Assembly (NCBI GenBank): GCA_028697515.1
Contig: JAQVEY010000029.1
Coordinates: 1 to 12,307 of the forward strand
Source of the DNA: Bacteroidales bacterium
GTDB lineage: Bacteria > Bacteroidota > Bacteroidia > Bacteroidales > ML635J-15
Direction: 5' to 3'
DNA length: 12,307 nucleotides
Shown here: positions 1-6,637 of the stretch, piece by piece
How positions within the stretch are numbered: the stretch's first letter is position 1
Layout of the letters: each line of letters opens with the position of its first letter
Program-made: the position numbers and the translations under genes
Notes under the pieces: generated by a model
What the model saw: only the letters and a program-made list of their open reading frames with translations
Database searches by the model: none
What the model was told of the DNA's origin: nothing

Positions 1-146
1 GCTATCTCAATGAATTTTGCTACATGTTTAATCGACGGTATTTTGGCGAAACAAAATTTGACAGACTTCTGATAGCAGGGATTAGTTATAAAAATGAATT
101 TAGATATAACATTAAGTAATCATTTAATTTTTCATTTCTTTTAAAT
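1..146 (+). mobile_element. Right end of an IS1595-family insertion sequence (left part outside window)
   Basis: This is inferred from the transposase C-terminus ending at 119. Peptidase-like coding sequence resumes by about 147, so the right terminal inverted repeat should lie at about 100-150. I could not pin down the repeat or the target duplication because the left end is not in the window. The right boundary given here is an estimate with an uncertainty of some tens of bases. Confidence 0.5.
3..119 (+). CDS. IS1595-family (ISXO2-like) transposase, C-terminal end only
   Basis: The frame starting at base 3 is open from the left edge to a TAA at 117-119 and gives 38 residues. It contains the block YLNEFCYMFNRRYF followed by GETKFDRLL, which I recognise as the conserved C-terminal end of the DDE-type transposase of IS1595/ISXO2-like insertion sequences (the '(Y/H)L-EF-Y-FNRR' signature followed by 'FDRLL'). 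The catalytic DDE/DDN core would lie upstream, outside the window, so activity cannot be judged. The gene reads rightward into the truncated peptidase gene that follows, in the same phase. Family assignment rests on motif recall from a short fragment. It is partial because of the window edge, not because of a visible lesion. Confidence 0.78.
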   Translation, partial: YLNEFCYMFNRRYFGETKFDRLLIAGISYKNEFRYNIK

Positions 147-1058
147 TCAAATTTTCCTCAAAGTAAACGTAGGTTATTTACAAGTTACTTCAGCGTTTAT
201 AATAATACCAATATAGAAAGTCTGGCTATTAAAACAAATGATGGGTTAGTGAAGACTATAAATATTACTAATTCAAATCACGATCAATATAATTATAATT
301 CTATTTCTTCTTATTACCGCAAAATATATATGCCAGAAAATACAATTTCATCTAAATACCTTGATGAAGATATTTTATACATAAATATTGCTGGGACAAT
401 GAATTATGATGTAGTCTCATATTTTGATTCGATTTATAATGAAATTAATTCAGCAGATGGAATTATCATAGACATAAGATATAATACGGGAGGAACAAGT
501 ATCGGGGCAGATGTTGCATGTTATTTTTCAGTACAAGATACAATTTTTCAGTTTGTAAAAACAAGGGTTAATAATGCGAATATGAGAGCTTTAGGAGCTT
601 ATACTGATACATCATTCAGTCATGTGGTTGGTTCATCAAGGCACTTTGAATACTCGGATTATTATAATGATGCAGCATATGTGACAGACACATTCGTTAC
701 TATTAACAATATACCAAAGAATAAAAGGATGCTAAATAAAAAGATAGTAGTTTTAGTTGATAGCAAAGTGCTTTCTGCAGCAGAGAATTTTTTAATGATT
801 TTTAAAGATTTAGAACTGGCGACATTTGTAGGAGAACCTTCCGGAGGAAGTTGTTCTCAGCCTCTTCTAATTAAATTGCCAGGAGGTGGTATAGGCTTTG
901 TTGCAACTCAAAAAACTTATATCGGCGAAAATAACGAATTTGAATATTTAGTTCCTGATATTGAAGTTTATTATAGTATTGAAGATTTTCTAAATGATAA
1001 AGATCCTATTCTAGAGAAAGGACTTATTGTTTTAAAAGGAATGCTCGACAATAAATAA
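120..1058 (+). pseudogene. S41-family (tail-specific protease-like) peptidase, 5'-truncated
   Basis: A serine-protease domain of the S41/TSPc family is encoded here. It shows the strand and glycine motif DGIIIDIRYNTGG (about 456-494), then VLVDSKVLSAAENF with the putative catalytic serine codon at 774-776, then GEPSGGSCSQ (about 831-860). The CtpA-type catalytic lysine is absent about 25 residues after the serine, as in the tricorn-like branch that uses Ser/His/Ser/Glu. In that branch the histidine lies N-terminal to the PDZ-like region, which is missing here. The first possible start is GTG at 249 (269 residues), with no ribosome binding site. However, the frame is open back to 120, and residues coded from about 147 (SNFPQSKRR and SLAIKTNDG) look like the PDZ-like part of such peptidases. 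The GTG is therefore probably not the native start. The simplest reading is a gene cut at its 5' side by the adjacent IS1595 element and probably inactive. A short expressed remnant remains possible. Confidence 0.75.
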
Positions 1059-1166
1059 ATTGTAATTTTCTATAAATTGTTGGTAACATTAAAGTCGTAT
1101 TTGCAAGTTGAATGCACTTTATTGCAATCCAGCATCAAAAATTAATCGCCACACAAAATTTTACTA

Positions 1167-1174
1167 TATATTTG
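1167..1174 (+). promoter_or_regulatory. Candidate Bacteroidota -7 box for glnS
   Basis: TATATTTG matches the Bacteroidota -7 consensus TAnnTTTG exactly and ends 22 bases before the glnS ATG, giving a predicted leader of about 15 nt. No clear TTTG/TTG -33 box is seen 19-21 bases upstream, so the call rests on one element in AT-rich DNA. Confidence 0.45.
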
Positions 1175-1196
1175 CAGCATAGAAAACCTATACAAA

Positions 1197-2873
1197 ATGG
1201 AAGAAAAAAAAGAATCACTAAATTTTATAGAGCAAATAATTGAAGATGATTTGTCAACCGGAAAACACAAACAAATAATTACCCGTTTTCCACCCGAGCC
1301 AAATGGATATTTACATATAGGACATGCAAAATCTATTTGTTTGAATTTTGGGCTTAAAGAGACATTTAATGGTAAAACAAATTTGAGATTTGACGATACA
1401 AATCCTTCAAAAGAAGAAACAGAATATGTAGAGTCAATAATTGAAGATATTAAATGGCTAGGCTTTGAATATGATAATTTGTTTTACGCTTCGGATTATT
1501 TTGAACATTTGTACGAATGGGCTGTGATGCTTATAAAAAATGGCAAAGCTTATGTTGACGAACAAAATCCTGAACAAATAAGCGAACAAAGGACAAATCC
1601 TAGCGTTCCTGGTATAGAAAGTCCTTATCGGCATCGTAGTGTTGAAGAAAATCTGAAATTATTTCAGGAAATGAAAGAAGGCAAATATGCTGACGGTTCA
1701 ATGGTTCTGCGTGCAAAAATAGATATGAATTCGCCAAATATGCACATGCGTGATCCTGTTATGTATAGAATAATAAAAAAACATCATCATCGCACAGGAG
1801 ACAAGTGGTGTATTTATCCGATGTACGATTATGCTCATGGACAAAGCGATTATATTGAGGGAATAACACATTCAATTTGTACACTTGAATTTGAAGTGCA
1901 CAGACCATTATACGAATGGTTTCTCGAACAAATTGATACAAGCGGTAAACGTCCTCGGCAAATCGAATTCGCCCGTCTTAATATAACATATACTGTAATG
2001 AGTAAACGTAAACTGCTCGAGCTAGTAAAAAACAATTATGTTAATGGTTGGGATGATCCTCGAATGCCAACAATAAGTGGATTTCGTCGAAGAGGATATA
2101 CTCCTGAATCTATAAGAAATTTTGCAGATCGGATTGGAGTTGCCAGACGCGAAAATATGATAGATGTCGGATTGCTTGAGTTTTTTATCAGAGAAGATCT
2201 AAATAAAAACGCTAACAGAGTGATGGCAGTGTTAAATCCTTTAAAAGTCATTATTACCAATTATCCCGAAGGTAAAACAGAGCAACTTGATGCTCAAAAC
2301 AATCCAGAAGATATTTCAGCCGGGAGCAGAAAATTAAGCTTTAGTCGTGAGATTTTTATTGACCAAGATGATTTTATGGAGAATGCCCCAAATAAGTTTT
2401 TCAGGCTTAAACCAGGTGGTGAAGTTAGATTAAGATACGGTTATTTTATCAAATGCAATGAAGTTATAAAAGATAGCGAGGGAAATATTACAGAATTACA
2501 TTGCACTTATGATCCGGAAAGCAAAGGCGGACAATCTCCGGACGGTAGAAAAGTTAAAGGCACTATTCACTGGGTTGACTCCAAAACTTGTTTCGATGCA
2601 GAAGTAAGACTTTATGACAGACTATTTATTAAAGAGAATCCTGAAGATACAAACGAAAATGAAACATATCTTGATTATTTGAATCCTGATTCTTTAAAAA
2701 CAATAACTGCCAAATTAGAGCAGTCACTAATAGATGCGAAACCCATGGAACGTTTTCAATTCGAAAGAAAAGGATATTTTTGTGTAGATAAAGACTCAAG
2801 ACCTGATAAAATTGTTTTCAACAGAATTGTAACATTAAAAGATTCATGGACTAAAATTTCTGGAAATGAGTAA
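1197..2873 (+). CDS. glnS: Glutaminyl-tRNA synthetase
   Basis: This cytoplasmic class I aminoacyl-tRNA synthetase joins glutamine to tRNA-Gln using ATP. At 558 residues it is almost the length of E. coli GlnRS (554) and aligns along its whole length. The HIGH motif is HIGH at residues 40-43 within [15 protein letters not shown], and the KMSKS-type loop is VMSKR at residues 267-271. Other GlnRS-typical blocks are [41 protein letters not shown] and [10 protein letters not shown]. The C-terminal part (from about residue 340) is the two-barrel anticodon-binding region, with [11 protein letters not shown] and ending [18 protein letters not shown] GlnRS means that tRNA-Gln is charged directly rather than through the GatCAB amidotransferase route. 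The ATG follows a good -7 box but no Shine-Dalgarno, which is normal for the phylum. The 3' end overlaps coaD by 8 bases, suggesting one transcript with coupled translation. No defect is visible. Confidence 0.98.
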   Translation: MEEKKESLNFIEQIIEDDLSTGKHKQIITRFPPEPNGYLHIGHAKSICLNFGLKETFNGKTNLRFDDTNPSKEETEYVESIIEDIKWLGFEYDNLFYASDYFEHLYEWAVMLIKNGKAYVDEQNPEQISEQRTNPSVPGIESPYRHRSVEENLKLFQEMKEGKYADGSMVLRAKIDMNSPNMHMRDPVMYRIIKKHHHRTGDKWCIYPMYDYAHGQSDYIEGITHSICTLEFEVHRPLYEWFLEQIDTSGKRPRQIEFARLNITYTVMSKRKLLELVKNNYVNGWDDPRMPTISGFRRRGYTPESIRNFADRIGVARRENMIDVGLLEFFIREDLNKNANRVMAVLNPLKVIITNYPEGKTEQLDAQNNPEDISAGSRKLSFSREIFIDQDDFMENAPNKFFRLKPGGEVRLRYGYFIKCNEVIKDSEGNITELHCTYDPESKGGQSPDGRKVKGTIHWVDSKTCFDAEVRLYDRLFIKENPEDTNENETYLDYLNPDSLKTITAKLEQSLIDAKPMERFQFERKGYFCVDKDSRPDKIVFNRIVTLKDSWTKISGNE

Positions 2874-3345
2874 AGAAAAAAGAAATGCAATATTCCCTGG
2901 TTCATTCGACCCCTTTACAATAGGTCACGAATCTGTTGTTAAGAGAGCCTTGCCGTTATTCGACAAAATAATTATTGGTGTGGGTGATAATACCTCAAAA
3001 ACAACAATGTTTGATTTAGAGAGGAGGATCGAGTACATTAAAATGGTCTTTTTTGGTGAACCCAAAATTGAAATTAAGGCGTATTCAGGACTCACTGTTG
3101 ACTTCTGCAAGGAAAATAATTGCAAGTTTATACTTCGCGGACTCCGAACCTCAGCAGATTTCGAATTTGAACGTGCAATAGGTCAAACTAACAAATTGCT
3201 AAATAATAACATTGAAACCGTATTCATTCTTACACTTCCCGAACACACATTCATTTCTTCCAGCATAGTAAGGGACATAATTAAAAACAAAGGAGATATT
3301 AAACATTTTATTCCGTCTTGTTTATCACCAAAAGATTTTTTTTAA
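2866..3345 (+). CDS. coaD: Phosphopantetheine adenylyltransferase
   Basis: CoaD transfers an adenylyl group from ATP to 4'-phosphopantetheine, giving dephospho-CoA and pyrophosphate. This is the penultimate step of coenzyme A synthesis in the cytoplasm. The 159 residues equal the length of E. coli CoaD. The nucleotidyltransferase signature [12 protein letters not shown] ends with TIGH at residues 18-21. The ILRGLR motif with substrate-binding arginines is at residues 89-94, followed by DFEFE, and ISSSIVR is at 130-136. The start ATG lies inside the last codons of glnS (8-base overlap). A GGAA sits just upstream, but coupling to glnS termination is the more likely initiation route. The stop codon directly abuts the left arm of the non-coding repeat block. 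The gene appears intact. Confidence 0.97.
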   Translation: MSKEKRNAIFPGSFDPFTIGHESVVKRALPLFDKIIIGVGDNTSKTTMFDLERRIEYIKMVFFGEPKIEIKAYSGLTVDFCKENNCKFILRGLRTSADFEFERAIGQTNKLLNNNIETVFILTLPEHTFISSSIVRDIIKNKGDIKHFIPSCLSPKDFF

Positions 3346-3350
3346 TTGTT

Positions 3351-3367
3351 GCCACTAAGACACAAAG
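3351..3367 (+). repeat. Left inverted arm of the intergenic repeat block
   Basis: GCCACTAAGACACAAAG pairs with the reverse complement of 3906-3922, with 15 of 17 bases matching. It begins 6 bases after the coaD stop codon, and a short AATTG precedes both arms. The arms are about 540 bases apart, so they bound the block rather than form a simple terminator hairpin. Confidence 0.75.
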
Positions 3368-3458
3368 TATCACTAAAATAACAATAAAAAAGCATTTAGT
3401 TTTGAAGTGTTAACTTGTTAACTGACTAGCTAAGCAATGTCTTCATCGTGTAACTTTT

Positions 3459-3522
3459 CTCTGCGTAACTCTGTGGCTCTCTGTGGCTCTCTGCGTAATT
3501 ATTTCCTTTGCGTAACTTCGTA
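3459..3522 (+). repeat. Forward-oriented 10-base-period heptamer cluster
   Basis: CTCTGCG or CTCTGTG heptamers start at 3459, 3469, 3479 and 3489, exactly 10 bases apart. The middle two units are identical decamers (CTGTGGCTCT at 3471 and 3481). Two degenerate copies follow at 3506 (CTTTGCG) and 3516 (CTTCGTA), again 10 apart. Confidence 0.8.
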
Positions 3523-3536
3523 CACCGTTTAAGTAA

Positions 3537-3575
3537 CACAGAGTATCACCAAGTTACACACAAAGTCTCACAAAG
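3537..3575 (-). repeat. Reverse-oriented heptamer cluster
   Basis: Reverse-complement copies CACAGAG (3537), CACCAAG (3547), CACAAAG (3559) and CACAAAG (3569) are spaced 10, 12 and 10 bases apart. They could pair with the forward cluster at 3459-3522 in RNA or single-stranded DNA, with a short loop of about 15 bases. Confidence 0.7.
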
Positions 3576-3600
3576 TATTTATTTTCTTTAATTAGTTACT

Positions 3601-3860
3601 AAATACTGGTGTGAGCCAGCAAGCGACAACTTACCCATTCTTTAATTTTCTCTGCTGTCCTCTGCGTATCTCTGCGTAACTCTAAATTAAAATATTTCAG
3701 AGTGAGCCAGGCGGCGACAACTTAACCCATTCGAGAACTTTCCTCTGCGTTTCTTTGCTGTCCTCTGCGGTTATCTGCGTTAAAATATTCCAGAGCGACC
3801 CAGCGAGCGGCATCTTAACCCATTTGTGAATTTTCCTCTGCGGTCCTCTGCGTCAAAATT
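3601..3860 (+). repeat. Three tandem units of about 92 bases, diverged
   Basis: Each unit has an AT-rich lead (AAATA..), then a conserved core GTGAGCCAG (3611-3619, 3702-3710) or GCGACCCAG (3795-3803). Next come GCGACAAC or GCGGCATC and CTTAACCCATT, and a cluster of CTCTGCG heptamers closes the unit. Core-to-core distances are 91 and 93 bases. Heptamers within units start at 3650/3660/3670, 3743/3753/3763/3773 and 3836/3846. The third unit is shorter and runs into the right-end repeats. Substitutions between units are numerous, so the duplication is old or each unit is itself a copy of a dispersed element. Confidence 0.8.
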
Positions 3861-3905
3861 TTTCTTTGTGTCCTCTGTGCCTTAGTGGTTCATTTTTCTT
3901 CGTGT

Positions 3906-3922
3906 CTTCGTGTCTTTGTGGC
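3906..3922 (-). repeat. Right inverted arm of the intergenic repeat block
   Basis: CTTCGTGTCTTTGTGGC is the inverted partner of 3351-3367 (15 of 17 bases). It ends 2 bases before the last base of the minus-strand yfhO stop. It is part of three successive 8-base units starting at 3898, 3906 and 3914. Confidence 0.75.
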
Positions 3923-3924
3923 AA

Positions 3925-6504
3925 TTATTTTTTTAGCTCCTGCCCTTTTTTCCTCTTTTTATATTCAAAAAACGCACCTGCCCCAATCATCAAAAACAAG
4001 GCTATAGAACAAGCATATGAAATTGCAACACCTTTTTTATACAAAACAGGAACAAATTCAAATTTAATAGTATGCTTACCTGCAGGAACTCGCATAGCAC
4101 GCAAAACATAATTAGCCCTAAAATGATCCGCTTCTTTTCCGTCCACAGTTACAACCCAACCATGAGGATAATATATCTCTGAAAAGACTGCAAGTTGCTC
4201 TGAAGAAGCTTCTGATTCGTAAATGACAAAATCGGGTGCAACATCAACCAACTTTATTGTTGCTAAACTATCAAAACCTGCCTTATAACCACTAAGTTTA
4301 TCCTGAAATTTTCTATCAATAACAGCTTCTATAGAAGGATTAAATATTTTAACAGCTTTAATTTCCTCATCAGCATTTTCGACAAACTTATAATCCTTAA
4401 CAAACCATGCATTACCAAGTGCATCTTTGTTTACCATTGGTGCATAATCAGGGTGATAAATTAGATATTTTGCATTTAGCATATCAAGTATAGGAGTTTT
4501 TGCTTGCGCATCAAATAAAGACTGCACAGCAGTATCAGACATTCCATTTTGAAAACCATACTGCACAATATACTGTGCCATGTATAATTCCTGATACATA
4601 ATGGAATCTGCCAATTCCTGATATCTACGCATTTTTGCACCACTGTAACCACCTATTGATTTGTGATAGAAAGATACGCTTCCATCATTAAAAACAGCTC
4701 TTGGATCAATATCGGAAACTCTATAATGCTTATCTGTATCTGCTAGAATATACTTATCTGCATTGGTCATTTCAAAAGGTATCTCGTATTTTCGTTTAGG
4801 AACAAAATTATCATCATTAAGATAGCGTCTATTGACAGTCCACATGTCGGCCAAAACGATAACTGCCATAAGTGCTATTGCAATATTAGGCTTAACTTTT
4901 TTTCTAATTAAGAAATAGACTACTGCAGCTCCAAGAATTATAAAAATCAATGATCTAAATGCATCATTTCTTACCATTGTAGCTCTATCCTCATAAATTG
5001 CATTGACGAAATCATTTTTAAACTCTTCTTTAGCTTGGTCATACTGAGGGTCATTAGGGAAAGCAGATGAAAAATATTCTGCCGTCTGAATTTCGTTTTT
5101 ACCTTCACCGCTTAAACCAAAAACTGAAGGAGAAATTATAAATATCATTGTCATCAAACCTGTTACGCCTAAAGCAATATAAAAATAATTCATAAGTTTT
5201 TTCACATCGATCTTATTTTTAAATATCTCGACAAGAGCCAGAACCCCCAACAAAGGCATTGCCGTTTCGGCTATAACCAGTATCATCGAAACGGTTCTAA
5301 ATTTATTGTATCCGGGGAAATAATCCAAGAAGAAATGTGTAATAAATTCCAAATTTCTTCCCCATGATAAAACAATTGAAAGGATAGTAACTGTCAATAG
5401 CCACCATTTTACTTTACCTTTAACCACAAATAATCCCAGAACAAAAAGGAATACAACAAAAGCACCTACATAAACAGGTCCAGAAGTCTGTATCTGATCT
5501 CCAAAGTAGGTTGGCATATTTTTAATGATTTCCTTTGCTGACGCCTTTCCGAATATGTCTGAAATAACTGTATAGGTTTCAGAATTTTCACTCAATTCAG
5601 TAGCAGATGCACCTCCTTTGACATTCGGAATAAGAAGAGTAAATGTTTCATCTATTCCATAACTATACTGAGTTGCGTATGATTTATCAAGTCCAGAGGT
5701 TCTATTACCATCAGCACTGGATAATTCGGACTCACCACGAATAGAATAAGGTATATATTCCTGAGTTGTCATAATAAATGCTGCATTTATACCCACCGAC
5801 AGTAATACACCGATACTTAATATCCCTACTGTTTTAGCAAATCTTAATAAATATTTTTCTCGAATTGCCGATACAAGTTCAAAAATTCCGTAAATTAATA
5901 TCATTAAACCAGTATAGTAAGTAATCTGGACGTGATTACTTAATATCTGCAAAGCCATAAAAAACGTCATCAGAAACATACCCGCCCAAGGTCGCTTACG
6001 TTCAAAGGCCATATAAATACCTCCAATGACAGGTGCCATAAAACCAATTGCAATAGCTTTGGTGAAGTGCCCCGCAGTAATAATGACAAAATAGTATGAT
6101 GAAAAAGCAAATGCAAGGGATCCAAACATTGACAACCATGGATTTACCTTAAATGCATTAAGCAAAATATAGAATCCTAACAAATACCAAAAAATCAAAT
6201 TCAATGGAGCCAATCCGCCTAAAATAAAAATCTGATATATCTTATTGAAAATATTTTCCTGTTTTGCCACAGATACTGCATAAGTAGGCATTCCGCTAAA
6301 CATAGAATTATTCCAGAAAACCAAACGATCATTTGCTTTTTCATAATCGGTATTTGCCTTTGCAATGGCCATATAAACACTAAAATCGTGTGTCTCCAAC
6401 CTCTTGCCTTCCAGTAAAGGCTTACTGTAGATTAAAGCTATCAGAAAAAATAAGACAACAGCAACTACATGTGGTAATAATTTCTTTAATAATTCCTTAT
6501 TCAT
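3925..6504 (-). CDS. YfhO-family polytopic membrane protein (GT-C-like)
   Basis: This is a large inner-membrane protein of the YfhO family, 859 residues from the preferred start. In Firmicutes YfhO-type proteins are needed for glycosylation of lipoteichoic acid. In Bacteroidota the substrate is not known, so no reaction is assigned. I count roughly 12-13 hydrophobic segments: one near residues 10-28, a series to about 270, several more between about 345 and 560, and a final one close to the C-terminus. The first outer loop carries HDFSVYMAI, an acidic motif placed as in GT-C glycosyltransferases. Family-typical blocks follow: YSYGIDETFTLLIPN, SIGGYSGAKMRRYQEL, and near residues 775-825 YYPHGWVVTVDG and AMRVPAGKHTIKFEF, which form an extracytoplasmic domain before the last helix. 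The frame also has a start 13 codons upstream (6543). MNKELLKKLLPH at 6504 is preferred because it gives a normal short cytoplasmic N-terminus before the first helix. The gene converges with coaD and diverges from the porin gene. No partner glycosyltransferase is adjacent. Confidence 0.9.
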   Translation of the reverse strand: MNKELLKKLLPHVVAVVLFFLIALIYSKPLLEGKRLETHDFSVYMAIAKANTDYEKANDRLVFWNNSMFSGMPTYAVSVAKQENIFNKIYQIFILGGLAPLNLIFWYLLGFYILLNAFKVNPWLSMFGSLAFAFSSYYFVIITAGHFTKAIAIGFMAPVIGGIYMAFERKRPWAGMFLMTFFMALQILSNHVQITYYTGLMILIYGIFELVSAIREKYLLRFAKTVGILSIGVLLSVGINAAFIMTTQEYIPYSIRGESELSSADGNRTSGLDKSYATQYSYGIDETFTLLIPNVKGGASATELSENSETYTVISDIFGKASAKEIIKNMPTYFGDQIQTSGPVYVGAFVVFLFVLGLFVVKGKVKWWLLTVTILSIVLSWGRNLEFITHFFLDYFPGYNKFRTVSMILVIAETAMPLLGVLALVEIFKNKIDVKKLMNYFYIALGVTGLMTMIFIISPSVFGLSGEGKNEIQTAEYFSSAFPNDPQYDQAKEEFKNDFVNAIYEDRATMVRNDAFRSLIFIILGAAVVYFLIRKKVKPNIAIALMAVIVLADMWTVNRRYLNDDNFVPKRKYEIPFEMTNADKYILADTDKHYRVSDIDPRAVFNDGSVSFYHKSIGGYSGAKMRRYQELADSIMYQELYMAQYIVQYGFQNGMSDTAVQSLFDAQAKTPILDMLNAKYLIYHPDYAPMVNKDALGNAWFVKDYKFVENADEEIKAVKIFNPSIEAVIDRKFQDKLSGYKAGFDSLATIKLVDVAPDFVIYESEASSEQLAVFSEIYYPHGWVVTVDGKEADHFRANYVLRAMRVPAGKHTIKFEFVPVLYKKGVAISYACSIALFLMIGAGAFFEYKKRKKGQELKK

Positions 6505-6637
6505 AACCAGTTTATATTTAATTCGTGGTAAAAATAATAACAAATAAGCACACTCAAACTAATCGCATTAAAAAAAGTTAAAACTAAAAGAAATATACAT
6601 AATTAAATTTTTCATTTATTGTTTATATCTTTACCAC

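Larger units (their letters stand above)
3344..3924. repeat. Non-coding intergenic repeat block of CTCTGCG-type heptamers between convergent genes
   Basis: This is the only long gene-free stretch in the window, and it fills the space between the coaD stop and the yfhO stop. It is richer in C and G than its surroundings and has stops in all frames. It consists of degenerate heptamers of the form CTCTGCG, CTCTGTG, CTTTGTG or CTTCGTG (or the reverse complement CACAGAG/CACAAAG), mostly spaced 10 bases apart and 8 at the extreme ends. Orientation changes along the block: reverse at 3353-3377, forward at 3459-3522, reverse at 3537-3575, forward from 3650 to 3921. I recall similar 'accactaaggcacagagg' style repeats between genes of environmental bacteria, but I cannot check this here. 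Function is unknown. Possibilities are a dispersed non-autonomous element, a nucleoid-protein binding array, or a structured RNA or transcript end between convergent genes. Confidence 0.85.

Noticed and set aside
249..251. GTG at 249 as the true start of the S41 gene
   Set aside because: Peptidase-like sequence continues upstream in frame to about 147, and there is no ribosome binding site or promoter. It is better explained as an internal codon of a truncated gene.
1759..2260. Several 60-75 codon minus-strand frames inside glnS
   Set aside because: They are antisense shadows of a fully conserved gene, with no start signals or recognisable motifs.
3459..3860. CRISPR-like array in the coaD-yfhO gap
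   Set aside because: Repeats are degenerate 7-10 base units or 92-base tandem units without unique spacers of constant length, and no cas genes are present.
3866..4111. 81-codon plus-strand reading frame overlapping the repeat block and the end of yfhO
   Set aside because: It is antisense to the conserved C-terminus of the YfhO gene and begins inside the repeat array. Its residues are low-complexity Ser/Phe/Cys runs without family features.
6505..6543. Upstream ATG giving 13 extra residues on the YfhO protein
   Set aside because: The added residues are hydrophobic/basic and unlike the family N-terminus. The ATG at 6504 gives a natural short cytoplasmic start.
6555..6562. Minus-strand TTAGTTTG as the yfhO -7 box
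   Set aside because: It has one mismatch in a conserved position and no -33 element at the right spacing. It is expected by chance in this AT-rich region.
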